Notes under the pieces: model-generated
Seen by the model: only the letters and a program-made list of their open reading frames with translations
The model's database searches: none
What the model was told of the DNA's origin: nothing
In this document: in pieces, positions 41,258 to 50,094 of the stretch
Numbering within the stretch: position 1 is the first letter of the stretch
How the letters are laid out: each line of letters starts with the position of its first letter
Origin: Phycisphaeraceae bacterium
Lineage (GTDB): Bacteria > Planctomycetota > Phycisphaerae > Phycisphaerales > SM1A02
Assembly (NCBI GenBank): GCA_004213555.1
Contig: SHAP01000001.1
Coordinates: forward strand, 124,001-188,000
Reading direction: 5' to 3'
Length of the DNA: 64,000 nt
Program-made: the position numbers and the translations under genes

Positions 41258-42114
41258 CCCACGTGGAAGGCGATGTCATCGCCTGAGCCATCGTCTTGCT
41301 CGAGCCCCACTGTGACGCCAACATCAATCATGGTGTTGTCATCGGTGAGCCAGTCGTACACCCAGGCAAGGCGAGTACCTGAGGTGCGAACCTCAGGGTC
41401 TGTGTTCATATCAAACCGCACCCCCAAAGAGCCATGGAACGTCTCTCCAAATTGGGTTCTGAGTCCCAACGCTCCACTCACCAAGGGGGGATCAACATTC
41501 TTGTCGTACAAACGACTGGTCAGCATCATTCGCAGTTCGCGCTCTTCATCAAGTTGATACGTCGCTGGGACATCGAGCCCAAGGGCCAGATCATCAACAT
41601 CAAAGCCAGATGTCAGATCTCCAATTCCGATCCAAGGCCGAAGTGCAACCGCCCAGTCCCCCCCGTCGTTGCCGATCAAATTGATTTTTGCGGCAACCTG
41701 AGGGGTGAATTCAAATTCACCATCCAAAGTGCTGGAGCCTGGGGCAACCGGCTCAAAGACATAGGTACTTACCGAGAGTTGCAGTTCGATGTCTGCGGTC
41801 ACCCCACGGCGCAAGTTGATGAACTCGCCGAAAGTGATGGAGGTGTCGTCGAACAACGATTCGTCTTGGTAGTTGCGGAGGGTGAATTGTCCGGCGGTAA
41901 TTTCCAGTTGCCACGCGCCAGGAACGATGGTGCCAGCGTCCCGAGTCAGGGCCAATTGCTCCCGACGGAATGGCCGTGGATCAGGAACACCGTCATCCTC
42001 CAAGAGCTCCACCAATGAGGCCACTTCATCAGGATCAGATTCGACTTGGGCGTTTGCGGCGCAAGACCAGAACAAGCCCACAAGGCACAAACAGGATCGA
42101 TTCATAGCCTTCAT
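41239..42114 (-). CDS. Outer-membrane beta-barrel protein (transporter-like)
   Basis: Starting at ATG 42114, a signal peptide ends at about AANA before QVE (residue 21). The rest of the 291 residues has many alternating amphipathic strands with paired Gly and aromatic residues (GAWQLEITAGQFTLRNY, VTADIELQLSVSTYVF, WAVALRPWIGIGDL, TRLAWVYDWLTDDNTMIDV) and a C-terminal aromatic (VGYSVGF), as in outer-membrane barrels. It resembles the MetA-pathway phenol-degradation transporter-like family. ATG 42105 is an alternative start. Confidence 0.78.
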   Translation of the reverse strand: MKAMNRSCLCLVGLFWSCAANAQVESDPDEVASLVELLEDDGVPDPRPFRREQLALTRDAGTIVPGAWQLEITAGQFTLRNYQDESLFDDTSITFGEFINLRRGVTADIELQLSVSTYVFEPVAPGSSTLDGEFEFTPQVAAKINLIGNDGGDWAVALRPWIGIGDLTSGFDVDDLALGLDVPATYQLDEERELRMMLTSRLYDKNVDPPLVSGALGLRTQFGETFHGSLGVRFDMNTDPEVRTSGTRLAWVYDWLTDDNTMIDVGVTVGLEQDDGSGDDIAFHVGYSVGF

Positions 42115-42143
42115 TTCCATGAACGGGATCATATGAGTCTGGT

Positions 42144-43067
42144 TCAGCAAACGCGATGGTTTGGTTCAGAACCAGTAAGGACTGCCATTACGTCTCGGAC
42201 CACCCAGCCCATGGCTTCCACGGCACTCTCAGTCCGGCTGGCCAGATGAGGCAAGAGTCGGGCATTGCTGAGGTTTCGTAGGGGATGCGCCGCCGAAACC
42301 GGCTCCTCTTCGTACACGTCCAAGATGGCTCTGGCTTGGTGATGACGTGCCAACCAATGCCGCAAGTCTGCGGTGTTGATGACCAGCCCTCGACTTGTGT
42401 TGAGCAACAATCCTGATGGACCAAGGCTTTCCAAGAGGTCACCCGTGACCAAACCACGGTTTTCCGAACGGCCATCAACGTGGACCGAAACAATATCTGA
42501 CCAGGCAAAAAGATCTTCCAGAGATCGAGAGGAAAAGCCACGTGGGAAGTACGAATCATCTTTGAGGTCATGAAAGGCAACCTCAGCACCAAGAACCTTC
42601 AAGACTTCTCCCAGCCGTTGGCCGATACGACCGAAGCCCAAAATGCCGATGCGATGTTCGGCCAACCTCCGCCCTCCAGTGAGTTGTCTCCGGGACGACT
42701 CCCAAACCTCATGGCTGGGCTCGTTTGGGATGTCACCTCGCGGGCGTACGGCGTCCAGCAGGAGCGCAATGGCGTACTCCACCACCGAACCCGTGTTGGC
42801 TTCCGGTGTGTTGACCACAGTGATCCCTCGTGCGACGCACGTCTCGAGATCGATGTGATCCATGCCCACCCCAGCTCGACCAACGCAGCGGAGATGAGGC
42901 ATGAGGTCCAGCAAATTCCGATCAACGGGCGTTGCGGTTCGAACCACCACGGCATCAACTTCAGAACTGGGCTCTTCGGCCAACTTGGAGCATGCTGAAA
43001 GCCAGGCTTGGCACGCGGCGGGAATGGGATCGGCCAGCCAAATGGTGGGTTGAGTGTCAACGCTCAT
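42144..43067 (-). CDS. D-isomer-specific 2-hydroxyacid dehydrogenase (SerA-like, short form)
   Basis: A 307-residue NAD-dependent dehydrogenase without an ACT or ASB regulatory domain. Visible: VGRAGVGMDHIDLE, NTPEANTGSVVEYAIALLLD, the nucleotide motif GILGFGRIGQRLGEVL (about 136-151), a RSENRGLVTGDLLESL stretch, and the active-site region VYEEEPVSAAHPLRNL and LPHLASRTE (His acid-base). It could be phosphoglycerate dehydrogenase for serine synthesis or another 2-hydroxyacid enzyme. ATG 43067 is chosen; the frame is open to 43175. Divergent from the DUF6580 gene. Confidence 0.88.
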   Translation of the reverse strand: MSVDTQPTIWLADPIPAACQAWLSACSKLAEEPSSEVDAVVVRTATPVDRNLLDLMPHLRCVGRAGVGMDHIDLETCVARGITVVNTPEANTGSVVEYAIALLLDAVRPRGDIPNEPSHEVWESSRRQLTGGRRLAEHRIGILGFGRIGQRLGEVLKVLGAEVAFHDLKDDSYFPRGFSSRSLEDLFAWSDIVSVHVDGRSENRGLVTGDLLESLGPSGLLLNTSRGLVINTADLRHWLARHHQARAILDVYEEEPVSAAHPLRNLSNARLLPHLASRTESAVEAMGWVVRDVMAVLTGSEPNHRVC

Positions 43068-43173
43068 AAGTTCATGATGCCATGGATTGGTGGTGGCCGA
43101 ATCGTGGTGGGCCGGTGGAAATTCAATTGCAACACGCTGCAGAAAATTCACCCGCGGCGTAGCATAGAAAATC

Positions 43174-43740
43174 ATGAAGAGTCCTTCCTCTTACTGGATC
43201 TACGCCCTCGCCCTGCTTGCTTTTGCATCACTTGGGCGTCTCGCGCCGATGCCTGAAAATTTCACGCCAGTCGCCGCCGTGGCACTGTTTGGGGGATTTC
43301 TTTTGCCACGTGGTTGGCAAGCTGTTGCTGTGGTTTGGGCCACACTCCTGATCACAGATCTCTTCTTGGGCCTGTACAACCCAGCCCTCATGGCCGCGGT
43401 GTACATCGCGGCCTGTGCACCGATTGGGCTGAGATCATTCCTCCGCAAGAATCCCACGGTATGGCGTGCCGGTGGATGCGCCCTCGCCGGATCGGCCCTG
43501 TTCTTTGTCTCGACCAACACCGCCGTCTGGATGCTGGGCACGGGTTACAGCCCAGACGCCAGTGGTTTGCTGGCATCCCTGAGCGCTGGCGTGCCGTTCT
43601 GGCGAAATGCCCTGCTCGGTGATTTGATGTTCTCAACCCTGCTGTTCGGAGCGTGGGTCACTGCGGGACAAACGATCTCGTCTTGCCGAGATCTGCGAAG
43701 AGACGGTCGATTGCTACCGGATGGCGTGTCCTCGCACTGA
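43174..43740 (+). CDS. DUF6580-family membrane protein
   Basis: A 188-residue inner-membrane protein with five to six hydrophobic segments (YALALLAFASLGRLAP, FTPVAAVALFGGFLL, AVAVVWATLLITDLFLGLY, ALMAAVYIAACAP, GCALAGSALFFVSTNTAVWM, LLGDLMFSTLLFGAW). The FTPVAAVALFGG and NTAVWMLGTGYS motifs are typical of the DUF6580 group, which looks like the substrate-binding component of ECF vitamin transporters. Its substrate is not known and no ECF ATPases are nearby. Confidence 0.8.
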   Translation: MKSPSSYWIYALALLAFASLGRLAPMPENFTPVAAVALFGGFLLPRGWQAVAVVWATLLITDLFLGLYNPALMAAVYIAACAPIGLRSFLRKNPTVWRAGGCALAGSALFFVSTNTAVWMLGTGYSPDASGLLASLSAGVPFWRNALLGDLMFSTLLFGAWVTAGQTISSCRDLRRDGRLLPDGVSSH

Positions 43741-43905
43741 CACCTCGGTCCTCCGTCCTATAAAAGAGACATTTCTCAAAATCAACTCCGCCACATCGGC
43801 AGGACTTTTTGGCATGCATTAAGTTTGCGTGTTCATTGACATAAGTCCCTTGTGGTAATCGTCTTAAGTCTATATTTGATCGGGAGAGAGAAGAAAGGCA
43901 TTTCG

Positions 43906-44490
43906 ATGCGACTTCTTCTTGCCACCACTTTGTGCTTCTTTTCGATGGCCGACGCTGACCTGCTGATCGTCAACGATGCTCAGGTTCATGGACAACTCTC
44001 GCAGAACAACGGGATCTTGTTTTCAGACTGGAGTTTGTTGGATGGCTTCGATCCCATCGATGTCTACACCAACGAAGATGAACTTTTCGGATGGTCACTG
44101 ACCGCAAACAACGGAGTGCAGGGCCTTGATGGGATCGGTGCAACCTCACTTGAAGCTGGCGAAGCTCTGACGATCTCGTTTCTTGGCGAGGACGTCTGCT
44201 CGGTTGGAGCGATGTTCGGACTCAACGACGAATCCGTGGAAGCGGTCAGCGGGACGCTGCAACTGACGTTGGATGATGGCTCCAGTTTTTTCACCACCAT
44301 CCAGCAAGATGGGGGATTCGGCGGATTCATCAGCTTAAACCAAACCATTCAAAGCCTGACGTTCCAACCTTTTGGTGAATCCGATCACAATGCCATTGTC
44401 TCGTCCATTCGAGTCGGTGTTGTGCCGAGTCCTGGCGTGGCCTGCGTCTTGCTGATTGGGCTTCACGCCCGTCGCAGTAGACTCAGCTGA
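43906..44490 (+). CDS. Secreted PEP-CTERM-like protein 1
   Basis: ATG 43906 has AAAGG 8 bases upstream and gives a signal peptide (MRLLLATTLCFFSMADA). The 194-residue beta-rich protein has LEAGEALTISFLGEDVCSVGAMFGL and LQLTLDDGSSFFTTIQQDGG, then FGGFISLN. The C-terminus VVPSPGVACVLLIGLHARRSRLS has the VPSP motif, hydrophobic helix and Arg cluster of PEP-CTERM-like sorting tails, so it is probably processed and displayed at the cell surface. It is a relative of the minus-strand gene at 46030. The lost DALLG-type helix is weakly hydrophobic for the class. Confidence 0.75.
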   Translation: MRLLLATTLCFFSMADADLLIVNDAQVHGQLSQNNGILFSDWSLLDGFDPIDVYTNEDELFGWSLTANNGVQGLDGIGATSLEAGEALTISFLGEDVCSVGAMFGLNDESVEAVSGTLQLTLDDGSSFFTTIQQDGGFGGFISLNQTIQSLTFQPFGESDHNAIVSSIRVGVVPSPGVACVLLIGLHARRSRLS

Positions 44491-44512
44491 TCTTCAAAGC
44501 CTATGGTTGGGG

Positions 44513-44890
44513 ATGCCCCACGAAGAAAAATCCTGCCAAGCGTGCGGGAGAACCATCCAGTGGCGCAAAAAATGGGCCAAGAATTGGGACGGGGTGAAAT
44601 GGTGTTCGGACCGCTGCCGACGGCAAAAAGTTCGCCCTGTGGACCAGCAATTGGAAACAGCCATCGAGCAACTTCTGAACAGCCGGGAAGCCTTCAAAAG
44701 TATTTGCCCCAGCGAAGCGGCAAAATTGGTCGACCCAGTGAATTGGCGGCAACTTCTTGAACCTGCCCGTTCAGCAGCACGAAGACTGGTCACGGCGGGC
44801 ACCCACGAAATCACTCAAAAGGGCCAAATTGTTGATCCCTCACGAGCACGTGGGCCCATCCGGATCCGACGAGCGACATCTCTGGCTTGA
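44513..44890 (+). CDS. DUF2256-DUF3253 fusion protein
   Basis: The 125-residue protein begins with a zinc-ribbon-like DUF2256 module (KSCQACGRTIQWRKKWAKNW, then VKWCSDRCRRQK), giving CxxC and CxxxC metal ligands. DUF3253 follows (LETAIEQLLNSREAFKSICP, PARSAARRLVTAGTHEITQK, IRIRRA), a small winged-helix-like domain. The two modules are often joined in planctomycetes and cyanobacteria; function is unknown, possibly nucleic-acid binding. It starts 22 bases after the secreted protein's stop. Confidence 0.85.
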   Translation: MPHEEKSCQACGRTIQWRKKWAKNWDGVKWCSDRCRRQKVRPVDQQLETAIEQLLNSREAFKSICPSEAAKLVDPVNWRQLLEPARSAARRLVTAGTHEITQKGQIVDPSRARGPIRIRRATSLA

Positions 44891-45035
44891 CCGGCCGTTC
44901 TCAAGGGTGAGGCCCACCTCACGGGTTCAGTGACTGGCTCGCCGAGCTGCTGGGAAATAAAGAACCCATATCCTGTTGGGCGGTCCAAAGCGTGGACCAG
45001 ACGCGTACCCCTGAAATCGAGAGGTTGATCCACAA

Positions 45036-46019
45036 TTGCTTGCAGCAAGACTCGCGAATCGGATGCGGCATCTTGGCCGCTGGGGCCCCAAGCAAGGAAT
45101 CACTTGCTTTCGTCTGTACGAGCGGGACATTCCTGATTTCCCCCTCATCGTCGACTGGTTTGCCGACTTGGATGCCAAAGATCCATCTTCCGAAGGGGAC
45201 GCCATCGTCTGGGCATTTCCCCGCACCCGAGACCGTGGTGATCCCGGAGCAGAACGTGAATACCTCGAGAGAGTGTGCCTCGAAGTTGGGCAAGGACTCA
45301 ACATTTCGGAGGATCGGGTGCATCTTCGCTCACGAGGTCGGCAAAGAGACGGCTCAGGCCAGCGCCAACAATACGTTCGGATGGCACACAAGAACCAACG
45401 CAAAGTGGTTCAAGAGTTCGGCGTTCAGTTCGAGATCAACCTCAGCGATTACCTCGATGTTGGCCTTTTTCTTGACCACCGTGTCCTACGCCGGGAAATA
45501 GGTCAGCGAATCGCGGGTCGATCCATGCTGAACTTGTTTGCCTATACGGGTGCTTTTTCTGTCCATGCTCGAGCGGGTGGAGCAAGCCGCACCACCACGG
45601 TTGATCTTTCCAAGACCTACTTGGAGTGGTACCAAAGGAACTGCGATCTCAACGCATTGGCAGAAGATGATCGTCACATCTGGATCCAAGACGACTGTTT
45701 GCAGTTTCTGGAAGATGGGCCCCAACCCGGAGAACTCTACGACACGATTGTCCTGGACCCACCGACGTTCTCAAACTCAAAGCGCATGAGGGACACATTT
45801 TCGGTTGGACGAGATCATGCGTACCTGATCGAGTGCGCTAGCACTTTTATGGCCAAGGACGGAGAACTCTTCTTCTCAACGAACGACCGAGGCTTTGAAC
45901 TGGACAAGGAAAGAATTCCCAGTCAACTGGAATGGAAAGAAATTTCGAATCGGACCGTGCCAGAAGACTTTCGAAACCGCAGAGTTCATCGTGCGTGGCG
46001 GTTTCGCGAGGCCAGATAA
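45036..46019 (+). CDS. RlmK-like 23S rRNA methyltransferase (SAM-dependent)
   Basis: A 327-residue methyltransferase resembling the C-terminal half of RlmKL (RlmK, m7G2069 of 23S rRNA). The start ARLANRMRHLGRWGPKQGIT, then CFRLYERDIPDFPLIVDWF, matches the family. The SAM site is LNLFAYTGAFSVHARAGGA and TTVDLSKTYLEWYQRNCDLN; the catalytic motif is LDPPTFSNSKRM. The RlmL/THUMP half is absent. The TTG start at 45036 is preferred because family similarity begins there; ATG 45063 is an alternative. GAGAGG lies 11 bases upstream of the TTG. Confidence 0.88.
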   Translation: MLAARLANRMRHLGRWGPKQGITCFRLYERDIPDFPLIVDWFADLDAKDPSSEGDAIVWAFPRTRDRGDPGAEREYLERVCLEVGQGLNISEDRVHLRSRGRQRDGSGQRQQYVRMAHKNQRKVVQEFGVQFEINLSDYLDVGLFLDHRVLRREIGQRIAGRSMLNLFAYTGAFSVHARAGGASRTTTVDLSKTYLEWYQRNCDLNALAEDDRHIWIQDDCLQFLEDGPQPGELYDTIVLDPPTFSNSKRMRDTFSVGRDHAYLIECASTFMAKDGELFFSTNDRGFELDKERIPSQLEWKEISNRTVPEDFRNRRVHRAWRFREAR

Positions 46020-46029
46020 CCACAGTGGA

Positions 46030-46659
46030 TCAAACAGCCCTCTGCCGCCTTCGGGCCACTCCTGCGGTGCCAAGCAAAGCAAGACCTGCTGGTGAAGGGA
46101 CGGCCCCAAGTTTCAAGGCAGAGACCGCAGGAGCGGCAAACATTGAGGGTCCAAAGCCACGAAGAGACAAGCTTTCGATGTTTGCGGTGGTGCTGATGAA
46201 CCCGGCAAACCCACCGTCCTTGGTCAAGGATGCCACATACGAGTTGCCATCACTTAGGGTCAGTTCCAAGAGGCCCATCTCTGGCAGTTGAAACTCGTCG
46301 ACCAGAAAGAAGAAGCCACCCACCGATCGGACCTCTTCTTCGAAGTCAATGACAAGCGTCTCGCCGATGGAATCGGCTTTCATATACGAACCCAGTACAC
46401 CCTGGAGTCCAGAAGACGACCTCAAACCAACTGTTCCAAGTGAGCAAGCAATATCGAGAGATGAAAATGCACCTTCGTAGGCCGTGAAGTCGAGTGATTC
46501 ATTTCGGACACCCAAAGCATCAGAAAACATGTCAAAGGCGTCGCAGTTGTCAAACACAACAACGCCCGCCTGGGCGTGGTAGACAAAGAAAGACAACAAC
46601 AGGGGCGATACGGCGTATCGAGCCAACAAGGGAGACCTCACATTCTTGGATGCAAGCAT
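46030..46659 (-). CDS. Secreted PEP-CTERM-like protein 2
   Basis: The 209-residue protein has an N-terminal signal (LLLSFFVYHAQAG), then a beta-rich body with an IGETLVIDFEEEVRSVGGFF stretch and LLELTLSDGNSYVASLTKDG, then FAGFIST and an IESLSLRGFG segment. The C-terminus LGAVPSPAGLALLGTAGVARRRQRAV, read in parts, is a clear PEP-CTERM-like tail: VPSP, a hydrophobic helix and RRRQR. It shares order and motifs with the protein encoded at 43906-44490. It converges with the RlmK-like gene, 10 bases apart. Confidence 0.8.
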   Translation of the reverse strand: MLASKNVRSPLLARYAVSPLLLSFFVYHAQAGVVVFDNCDAFDMFSDALGVRNESLDFTAYEGAFSSLDIACSLGTVGLRSSSGLQGVLGSYMKADSIGETLVIDFEEEVRSVGGFFFLVDEFQLPEMGLLELTLSDGNSYVASLTKDGGFAGFISTTANIESLSLRGFGPSMFAAPAVSALKLGAVPSPAGLALLGTAGVARRRQRAV

Positions 46660-46813
46660 CCAGTTCACTGCAGCCCGCAGGCCACACAAGACGACTCCTC
46701 CGCTGAGGAAATCGAATGCATGACTCCCGTGTCCTCAATTCAAAATTAACCCATAAAATGGCCCCTTCAAATCCCTTTGACAAAAAATTATTGCCCTCCT
46801 CTAGGACGAAGTC
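46660..46813. promoter_or_regulatory. Divergent promoter region of the PEP-CTERM-like gene 2 and purT
   Basis: This 154-base gap is AT-rich at its right half. TTGACA occurs at 46777-46782 on the plus strand, but the matching -10 position (TCTAGG, 46800-46805) is poor and the transcript would start almost at the purT GTG. I regard it as a possible but weak promoter. No purine-responsive motif was recognised. Confidence 0.35.
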
Positions 46814-48013
46814 GTGACCAAGCCAGCCCACCCACCCAAACTCATGCTTCTCGGCTCTGGCGAGCTGGGAAAAGAATTCGCCATCTGTGCGCAACGCTAC
46901 GGATGCACAGTGATTGCCGTCGACAACTACCCTGACGCACCGGCGATGCAGGTTGCCGACGAGGCGGTTGTGTTGGACATGCTGGATGGAAGATCTCTAA
47001 AAAAAGCTGTGCGGAAGTACCGGCCCAATCATGTGGTGCCAGAGGTTGAAGCCATTCGAACCGAAGCACTGCTCGAACTTGAAGCCAGCGGCGTGGATGT
47101 CATCCCCAGCGCCCATGCTGCACATCTGACCATGAACCGTGACGCCATCCGATCGCTGGCCGCTGAAGAACTTGGTTTGCCCACCGCTCGCTACGCCTAT
47201 GCCTCCTCGGAAGCGGAATTGATCGAGGTGGTGACATCGACCGTGGGCCTCCCCTGTGTCATCAAACCGGTCATGAGTTCCAGTGGAAAGGGCCAGTCTG
47301 TCGCCAAGACGAAGAGAGATCTCAAAAAATGTTGGAAGCATGCTTTGGCAGGCATGCGAGGAGACACTCCGGTGGTCATCGCGGAAGAGTTCATCCAATT
47401 TGATTCCGAGATCACGCTGCTGACCATCAAACAGAGGCCCGAAGTTGCATCTCCTGCGCGAAGAACCATCTTCGTCCCCCCCATCGGGCATCGTCAGGAA
47501 CGAGGCGATTATCAAGAGTCATGGGTTCCACATCCCATGAAAACATCCGTCCTCAGGCAGGCCCAAAGCATGGCGAAGAAAGTCACAGATCGTCTGGCTG
47601 GTCCCAAAGGGGCGGGATTGTTCGGAGTCGAATTCTTCATACGAGGGAAAGAAGTCATCTTCTCCGAGCTGTCTCCACGGCCCCATGACACCGGGATGGT
47701 GACCATGATCTCTCAGGACCTCTCCGAGTTTGAACTGCACCTCCGGGCCATCTTGGGGCTGCCCATTCATCAAGTCGTTGCTGATCGACCCAGCGCGAGT
47801 GCCGTGATCTTGGCCACGAAGACCAAGAACTGTCCCCCAAACTACCGAGGGCTTGACGCAGCCCTGCAGGTGCCCAAAACAGAGATCCGCATCTTTGGAA
47901 AGCCCTCGACAAGAAAATGGCGTCGCATGGGGGTCGCCCTCTCGCAAGGCAACTCACTCAAGCAAGCTCGAAATCGGGCGAAGAAAGCAGCGGGCTTGGT
48001 ACGCGTTTCCTGA
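46814..48013 (+). CDS. purT: Formate-dependent phosphoribosylglycinamide formyltransferase
   Basis: An ATP-grasp enzyme of 399 residues that makes formyl-GAR from GAR, formate and ATP in purine synthesis. Motifs: LMLLGSGELGKEFAICAQR at the N-terminus, VPEVEAIRTEALLELE, CVIKPVMSSSGKGQS (ATP-binding lysines), VIAEEFIQFDSEITLLT, AGLFGVEFFIRG and FSELSPRPHDTGMVTM. These are diagnostic of PurT. GTG start with AGGA 7 bases upstream. The C-terminal positively charged tail (RNRAKKAAGLVRVS) is normal. It converges with the TonB receptor gene, 14 bases apart. Confidence 0.96.
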   Translation: MTKPAHPPKLMLLGSGELGKEFAICAQRYGCTVIAVDNYPDAPAMQVADEAVVLDMLDGRSLKKAVRKYRPNHVVPEVEAIRTEALLELEASGVDVIPSAHAAHLTMNRDAIRSLAAEELGLPTARYAYASSEAELIEVVTSTVGLPCVIKPVMSSSGKGQSVAKTKRDLKKCWKHALAGMRGDTPVVIAEEFIQFDSEITLLTIKQRPEVASPARRTIFVPPIGHRQERGDYQESWVPHPMKTSVLRQAQSMAKKVTDRLAGPKGAGLFGVEFFIRGKEVIFSELSPRPHDTGMVTMISQDLSEFELHLRAILGLPIHQVVADRPSASAVILATKTKNCPPNYRGLDAALQVPKTEIRIFGKPSTRKWRRMGVALSQGNSLKQARNRAKKAAGLVRVS

Positions 48014-48027
48014 CCAAGCCAGCATGG

Positions 48028-50094
48028 TTAGAACGACTGCTCAAAGCGAAACACAAGATTCCGCCCTGGCTCGTTGACACCTGATCCGTGGCGGCGGTAG
48101 TTGACGTTAAAAACATTCTCGAGAGCGATTCCGATCGAGGATTCATGATCAAGAGGGACGCCCCATCCCAAATCCAAAACCGTCCATCCTGGCGTTCCCC
48201 CTTCGGGAATCCGCTGGGTATCGGCACGATCTCGAGTCGAGAGTCGATCTTGAAGATCAGACCAACGAACACGACCTTCAAGGTGCCATGGGGCACCATG
48301 CGGGAGCCAACGGACGGTGGAAGTCAATAAGGCAGGGGTCAGCCGACTGATTGGTTCATTGACGGAGACATCCTCCGAGGTGGGAAATGTGGCCACGTCC
48401 CCTCGTTGCGCGCTGAATTGCGTGCGCCATTTCAAATTCGGCGAGGGAGACCAGGTGAGGGAGCCTTCAAAACCAAACATGCGACCGTCTCCCGCATTCT
48501 GCTTGGTGACCGCGGTCCCCCCATCAATCACGTCTCCGGTTGGCCGTCGAGTGATCATGCCATCAATGGCCGTGAAGTAGGCGGTAAACAACCAAGACAA
48601 GGAGTGGCGCTGCTCACGAATCGACGCCTCTACTCCTACGAATTCCTCGGGATCCAAACCAAAGGCCGGGACCTCGACCTCATCGGAACGGGCCACATCA
48701 AATCTCGTGAAATCCGCCAAATTGGGAAGGCGAACTCCGGTGGAGATACGACCTTCCAGTGTGGTGGCTGGCCGTTTGGATGATGTCCATCGCAACCCGG
48801 CCGATGTGCTCAGGCCATCAAGAGAACTGTCCATGGAAAGAACGGCATCACTTGCCGGATCAGCCACTCGGTCAGCAAAAACCCGTGACGACGACCAACG
48901 TGCGGCCACGTGACTCTCGAACCCCGATGAGAGCGACTGACTTTTGGCAACAAATCCTTCAACCAAGTCCCGACCGCTGTCATCCCCAACTGGCCCCTGG
49001 ATGGATGCCCCCAAAAAAGAGCCGTCTGGAGCAAAATTCAATCGTTCAGAATCTGCTCGTGACGACAGCGAATCAAGTCCAAAAGACCAGTTGTCCTTTT
49101 CGGCTCGGACAGAAAAGCCGATGCCCACAAGATCAAACCCTTGCACGTCGCGCCTGCCATCGGCCCGCACTCGGTCACGAGATTCGGATTGAAACTGCCT
49201 CGAGAAGGTCCAGGACAAATGGTCCAATGCACCAGGATCCCGGCTGGATCCAGTGAGTATGGATCTTTCACGGCGGTGATCAAGGACTCGGCGAAGATCA
49301 GAACCAATCATGGTGCCCTCGAATGACTGTCCGTAAATGGTGCTATGAGTTCGCCAAGCGTCGTCGACCCGAGAGCGGTCGTGGCCAACTGTCCAATCCA
49401 CACCACCTGAGTTCCAGGCCAAGCGAAAATCCAGACCTGAGGTCCCGTAGCCGGACTGCGTTTGCACGCCTTGGCCCGTTCGGAGGTCACCAAAAGATCG
49501 AAGATTGACAGCGCACTCCAACCCAATCGCACCATCACCACCCGACAATTGAAGCCGGCCACCAGAAGATCGTTCGGCGCTTGAAAACCGACCTCGCAGA
49601 GCCCCTCCCCAAACAGATGAAGGATCCGGGCGAGATGAAATCAACTCCACAACCCCTCCGATCGCGCCAGAGCCAGCAGAAGCCGAACGAAGTCCAGGAG
49701 AAAAGAGTATTTCTGCAAACGATTCGGGGTCAAGGGTGTTCCAGTATTGAACGGGACCCTCCCGGAACACGGTGTCATCGAACCGAATGCCATCCACCAA
49801 GAGAACCGTACGCTGGCCGGTAAACCCACGCAGGAACGGAGAGCCTTGCCCATGACCGGTCTTTTGAACTTGAACGCCGGGGAACGCTTGCATAACCTCG
49901 GGCAGGGATCGGTCAATATGAAACACCGTGGGATCAAGATGAATGTGGTCTTGAGCAACAGACGGTGACAAATCAAACGCCATGACATCTGGTGTGACAG
50001 CTGGCTTCACGACCACATCGGGCAGGTCAATCACTGGGTCAGAGGCGTCCGCAGAGAATGCAGAGCAAAGGACCAAGATCGAGGAACTGGCCAT
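48028..50094 (-). CDS. TonB-dependent outer-membrane receptor
   Basis: An N-terminal signal (MASSSILVLCSAFSADA) precedes a plug domain: a VFHIDRSLPEVMQAFPGVQV stretch, then GSPFLRGFTGQRTVLLVDGI and GGVVELISS. A 22-strand-type barrel follows with many aromatic strand ends, ending NLVFRFEQSF, the usual C-terminal aromatic. The 688 residues are a normal length. It overlaps the second permease gene by one base (TGATG), so it belongs to the metal-uptake operon and most likely imports a metal chelate or free metal ion across the outer membrane. ATG 50103 is an alternative start. Confidence 0.9.
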   Translation of the reverse strand: MASSSILVLCSAFSADASDPVIDLPDVVVKPAVTPDVMAFDLSPSVAQDHIHLDPTVFHIDRSLPEVMQAFPGVQVQKTGHGQGSPFLRGFTGQRTVLLVDGIRFDDTVFREGPVQYWNTLDPESFAEILFSPGLRSASAGSGAIGGVVELISSRPDPSSVWGGALRGRFSSAERSSGGRLQLSGGDGAIGLECAVNLRSFGDLRTGQGVQTQSGYGTSGLDFRLAWNSGGVDWTVGHDRSRVDDAWRTHSTIYGQSFEGTMIGSDLRRVLDHRRERSILTGSSRDPGALDHLSWTFSRQFQSESRDRVRADGRRDVQGFDLVGIGFSVRAEKDNWSFGLDSLSSRADSERLNFAPDGSFLGASIQGPVGDDSGRDLVEGFVAKSQSLSSGFESHVAARWSSSRVFADRVADPASDAVLSMDSSLDGLSTSAGLRWTSSKRPATTLEGRISTGVRLPNLADFTRFDVARSDEVEVPAFGLDPEEFVGVEASIREQRHSLSWLFTAYFTAIDGMITRRPTGDVIDGGTAVTKQNAGDGRMFGFEGSLTWSPSPNLKWRTQFSAQRGDVATFPTSEDVSVNEPISRLTPALLTSTVRWLPHGAPWHLEGRVRWSDLQDRLSTRDRADTQRIPEGGTPGWTVLDLGWGVPLDHESSIGIALENVFNVNYRRHGSGVNEPGRNLVFRFEQSF

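Noticed and set aside
46777-46805. Sigma-70 promoter for purT based on TTGACA
   Set aside because: The -10 position (TCTAGG) is poor and the start site would coincide with the start codon; kept only as a weak possibility.
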